Source: an uncultured bacterium
GTDB taxonomy: Bacteria > Bipolaricaulota > Bipolaricaulia > UBA7950 > UBA9294
Direction: 5' to 3'
Assembly: GCA_903859225.1 (NCBI GenBank)
Contig: CAIOLV010000017.1
Location: 1 to 6,787, forward strand
Length of the DNA: 6,787 nucleotides
Position numbers and translations under genes: made by a program. Positions 4,433 through 6,787 of this stretch are shown one piece after another; within the stretch, counting starts at the first letter, position 1; each line of letters starts with the position of its first letter. Under the pieces are notes generated by a model. That model was not told the origin of the DNA. It was given only the letters and a program-made list of their open reading frames with translations, and searched no databases.

Positions 4433-6580
4433 ATGGGAGTGCCCGCTGGTTTTCGAGTCATCACGGAGTTGCCCTACAAGTTGCAAGCATTGTCGCGCGG
4501 ATACACGAACCGGACTCTCTACGTCAACGTCGGAACGGGAAAGATCGAGTCCCGTCCGGTGACGCAGCAGATGAAGGACGTGTTCATCGGCGGCAAGGGA
4601 TTCGGCCTCTGGCGCCTGTGGAACGCCGTGAAGCCGGAGACGAAGTGGAACGACGCCGAGAACGAGATCGTCGTCTCGAGCGGGCCGGTCGGCGGAACGA
4701 CCGCGTACCCCGGCTCCGGGAAGTCTCTTGTTGTCTCGCTCTCCCCCCTGACCGGCAACGTCATTGACTCGAACGTCGGCGGGTACTTCGGCCCCTACCT
4801 CAAGTTCTCGGGTTGGGATGCGCTCGAACTGCAGGGCAAGACGCGCGAGGACGTGGTGGTGTTCATCGATGGGACGGCAGGCATCGTGCAGATCCTCGCG
4901 TGCCCCAAGACGGACATCAACACGCACGTCTTCTCGGAGACACTGATGCGCGCGTTCGCCGCGTCCGAAGAACCGCGGGACATCGCCGCGGTCTCCACGA
5001 TCACCACGGGGGCGGGCGCCGATCACTCTCGCTGGGGTTGTCTCAACTTCAGCTTCTTCGACCTCAAGCGCAAGGCGCCGCGCATCAAGCAGGCCGGACG
5101 CGGCGGCATCGGCACGGTGTTCCGAGACAAGGGTATCGCAGCCGTCGTCGTGCGGAGCCCGGCCGTGCGGCCGGACTCCAACGCGCCTGCCGACCTCCCG
5201 AAGCTTCAGGCAGCAGGAGCGCGCATCAGCAAGGAGATCCTCGACCTCGACCAGAAGCAGTGCGACATGCGCCGCGTCGGGACCGCCCACCTGGTGGAAA
5301 TCATGGACGAGTACGATCTTCTGCCGACGCACAACTACCGCTACGGAGCTCATCCGGACTCGCCGAAGATCGCCTCGACGGTGTGGCGCCAGCGATTCGG
5401 GCAGAACATGCCGGACAGTTGCTGGATCGGCTGCACGATGTCCTGCTCGCACGCCGTCGACAACTTCCTGCTCCGGACCGGACCGTACAAGGGCGAGCGC
5501 GTGCTCGTTGACGGGCCGGAATACGAGACCGCGGCCGGCAGCGCGAACCTCGGCGTGTTCGATCCGGACTTCGTCCTCGAGATGAACTTCTACTGCGACA
5601 CCTACGGCATCGACACGATCTCGTTCACGACCGGGCTTGCGTTCGTCATGGAGTGCTACGAAGCCGGCATCCTGGATGCAGCCAAGACGGGTGGGCTGGA
5701 CCTTCGCTTCGGGAACGGCGACGCGGCGCTCGAGACGCTTCATCAGATGGCCAAGGGCCAGGGGTTCGGAGTCGCGGTCGGGCAAGGCATCCGTCTCATG
5801 AAGGACCATTTCGTCCGCGAGTTCGGAGCTGACCGAGCGTTCCTCGACTCCATCGGGATGGAGGCCAAGGGCCTCGAATACTCGGAGTACGTGACGAAGG
5901 AGTCGCTGGCAATGCAGGGCGGCTACGGCCTCGCGCTGAAGGGGCCCCAGCACGACGAGGCGTGGCTCATCTTCATGGACATGGTCAACAACCAGATCCC
6001 CACGTTCGAGGACAAGGCCGAAGCGCTGCACTACTTCCCGATGTGGCGCACGTGGTTCGGCCTCGTCGGCCACTGCAAGTTGCCGTGGAACGACATCGAG
6101 CCGGCGGACAACGCGAAGACGACCGAGCCGGCCAAGGTCCCGGCACACGTGGCCAACTACTGCGAGGTGTTCTCCGGCGTGACGGGCGTCGCGGTCCATC
6201 CCGCCGATCTGATCCGCCAGTCCGAACGCGTCTACAACTTCCAGCGCGTATTCGGCGTCCGCATGGGCTATGGCACCCGCACCCACGATCGTATCCCGTA
6301 CCGCTCGGCGGGGCCTGTGACGGCCGCGGAGTACGAGTCCCGAAGCGACCGCTACGACAAGCAGCTCGTCGAGAAGCTCGGCCTCGACCCATCACGGATG
6401 ACGACGGAGGCGAAGGTCGCGGCGCTACGCGCACACCGGGAGGAGCAGTACGAGAAGCTCACAGATGCCGTGTACAAGCGGCGTGGCTGGACAGCGAACG
6501 GCGTGCCGACGCTCGCCAAGCTGAAGGAGCTGGGGATCGACTTCCCCGAGGTTGTCGCGGTCGTCAGGCCCCATCAGTAG
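4433..6580 (+). CDS. Aldehyde:ferredoxin oxidoreductase family protein (tungstopterin enzyme)
   Basis: This 715-residue protein belongs to the AOR family, whose members use a tungsten bis-pyranopterin cofactor and a [4Fe-4S] cluster to oxidise aldehydes to acids, or run the reverse, with ferredoxin. The N-terminal pterin-binding domain is recognisable from RTLYVNVGTGKIE (27-39), FIGGKGFG (51-58), SPLTGNVIDSNVGGYFGP (104-121) and AGRGGIGTVFRDKG (221-234). GPEYET (361-366) and YGIDTISFTTGLAF (391-404) fit the second and third domains. Likely cluster ligands are Cys330, Cys334 and Cys338 (CWIGCTMSC) plus Cys548 (GHCKLPW). The first cysteine pair is CX3C, where Pyrococcus AOR has CX2C. His507 in GPQHDEAW may be the active-site histidine. 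It is about 100 residues longer than classic AORs, from N- and C-terminal extensions. GAGGAGGA four bases before the ATG sets the start. No ferredoxin-like partner gene is adjacent, and a terminator follows. The true substrate is unknown. Confidence 0.93.
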   Translation: MGVPAGFRVITELPYKLQALSRGYTNRTLYVNVGTGKIESRPVTQQMKDVFIGGKGFGLWRLWNAVKPETKWNDAENEIVVSSGPVGGTTAYPGSGKSLVVSLSPLTGNVIDSNVGGYFGPYLKFSGWDALELQGKTREDVVVFIDGTAGIVQILACPKTDINTHVFSETLMRAFAASEEPRDIAAVSTITTGAGADHSRWGCLNFSFFDLKRKAPRIKQAGRGGIGTVFRDKGIAAVVVRSPAVRPDSNAPADLPKLQAAGARISKEILDLDQKQCDMRRVGTAHLVEIMDEYDLLPTHNYRYGAHPDSPKIASTVWRQRFGQNMPDSCWIGCTMSCSHAVDNFLLRTGPYKGERVLVDGPEYETAAGSANLGVFDPDFVLEMNFYCDTYGIDTISFTTGLAFVMECYEAGILDAAKTGGLDLRFGNGDAALETLHQMAKGQGFGVAVGQGIRLMKDHFVREFGADRAFLDSIGMEAKGLEYSEYVTKESLAMQGGYGLALKGPQHDEAWLIFMDMVNNQIPTFEDKAEALHYFPMWRTWFGLVGHCKLPWNDIEPADNAKTTEPAKVPAHVANYCEVFSGVTGVAVHPADLIRQSERVYNFQRVFGVRMGYGTRTHDRIPYRSAGPVTAAEYESRSDRYDKQLVEKLGLDPSRMTTEAKVAALRAHREEQYEKLTDAVYKRRGWTANGVPTLAKLKELGIDFPEVVAVVRPHQ

Positions 6581-6594
6581 ACCGGGCGAGCAGC

Positions 6595-6634
6595 GAGGGT
6601 CCCGTCGGTCGTCGGCCGGACCCTCTTCTCTTTC
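6595..6634 (+). terminator. Rho-independent terminator after the AOR gene
   Basis: GAGGGTCC (6595-6602) pairs perfectly with GGACCCTC (6618-6625), followed directly by TTCTCTTTC (6626-6634). It starts 15 nt after the AOR stop and separates that gene from gyrB. The loop is 15 nt and GC-rich, so the stem may be longer through internal pairs. Confidence 0.75.
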
Positions 6635-6663
6635 GCCCCAACGAGCAGTCCAAAGGCCATTCG

Positions 6664-6692
6664 TTGGAACCCCGTCGGCGTTTTGGTAGAAT
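6664..6692 (+). promoter_or_regulatory. Sigma70-type promoter of gyrB
   Basis: TTGGAA (6664-6669) and TAGAAT (6687-6692) are separated by 17 nt. The -10 matches TATAAT at five of six positions. Transcription would begin near 6699, leaving only about 10 nt before the gyrB ATG, with the purine-rich GGGTGG as a weak ribosome site. Confidence 0.7.
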
Positions 6693-6708
6693 CAGGTCGG
6701 GTGGTGAC

Positions 6709-6787
6709 ATGGCGGAGAAGCGTCAGGAGTCTCAAGCCTACGAGGCTGATCAGATCAGTGTTCTTGAGGGGCTCGAGCCGGTCCGCC
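6709..6787 (+). CDS. gyrB: DNA gyrase subunit B, N-terminal fragment (cut by window end)
   Basis: Only the first 26 codons are present. The encoded start contains YEADQISVLEGLEPVR, which matches the conserved opening of type IIA topoisomerase B subunits (usually Y-x-A-x-x-I-x-V-L-E-G-L-E-x-V-R, followed by KRPGMYIG). This is the ATPase subunit that drives DNA supercoiling. ParE has a closely related start, so gyrB rather than parE is a preference, not proof. The ATG at 6709 follows a sigma70-like promoter closely. The rest of the gene lies outside the window. Confidence 0.85.
   Translation, partial: MAEKRQESQAYEADQISVLEGLEPVR

Noticed and set aside
3734..6286. Long minus-strand open frame extending folE upstream to 850 codons
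   Set aside because: Only the last 185 codons resemble a known family. The rest is antisense to the clearly coding AOR gene, and the FolE start has its own ribosome site and promoter.

Overview
The window is GC-rich bacterial chromosome with bacterial-type promoters, Shine-Dalgarno sites and a gyrB start. The genes are housekeeping or metabolic. A tungsten-type aldehyde:ferredoxin oxidoreductase suggests an anaerobic, possibly thermophilic lineage. I cannot name the taxon from sequence alone; a poorly characterised phylum is possible.

Layout: (1) 1-1066, minus strand: a tRNA cluster read right to left as Pro(CGG), Gly(TCC), Arg(TCT), His(GTG), Arg(TCG); the last is cut by the window edge. 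Pro-Gly and Arg-His are separated by about 10 nt, but two spacers (642-910 and 71-480) are long and packed with inverted repeats. (2) 1113-2591, minus: a membrane-anchored HtrA/DegP-type serine protease with two PDZ domains, directly upstream of the tRNA cluster and on the same strand. (3) 2662-3744, plus: a PP-loop ATPase related to MnmA/ThiI tRNA-thiolation enzymes, divergent from htrA. (4) 3734-4291, minus: folE (GTP cyclohydrolase I), convergent with the PP-loop gene and overlapping it by 11 bp. (5) 4433-6580, plus: an AOR-family oxidoreductase, divergent from folE and followed by a good intrinsic terminator. (6) 6709-6787, plus: the start of gyrB behind a clear sigma70-type promoter.

The least ordinary part is the tRNA spacers. 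They hold six or seven hairpins whose stems begin GGAGT and end ACTCC while the inner stem bases change in compensating pairs (for example TTCCG/CGGAA, TTGCAC/GTGCAA, TTTCGC/GCGAAA). Three are joined through a CTAG-like junction to a second perfect hairpin. Two of these double hairpins sit immediately 5' of the two tRNA-Arg genes. The third is followed by what looks like a decayed tRNA-Arg copy: a 14/15 match to the tRNA 5' half and a 13/13 match to its anticodon arm, split by another GGAGT hairpin. This points to a repeated structured RNA or small DNA element associated with tRNA genes here, with at least one duplication and decay event.

The protein genes do not form one pathway. FolE and the PP-loop protein may both touch tRNA modification (FolE feeds queuosine as well as folate synthesis), but their convergent arrangement gives no operon evidence. 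The AOR gene stands alone between its own promoter region and a terminator.
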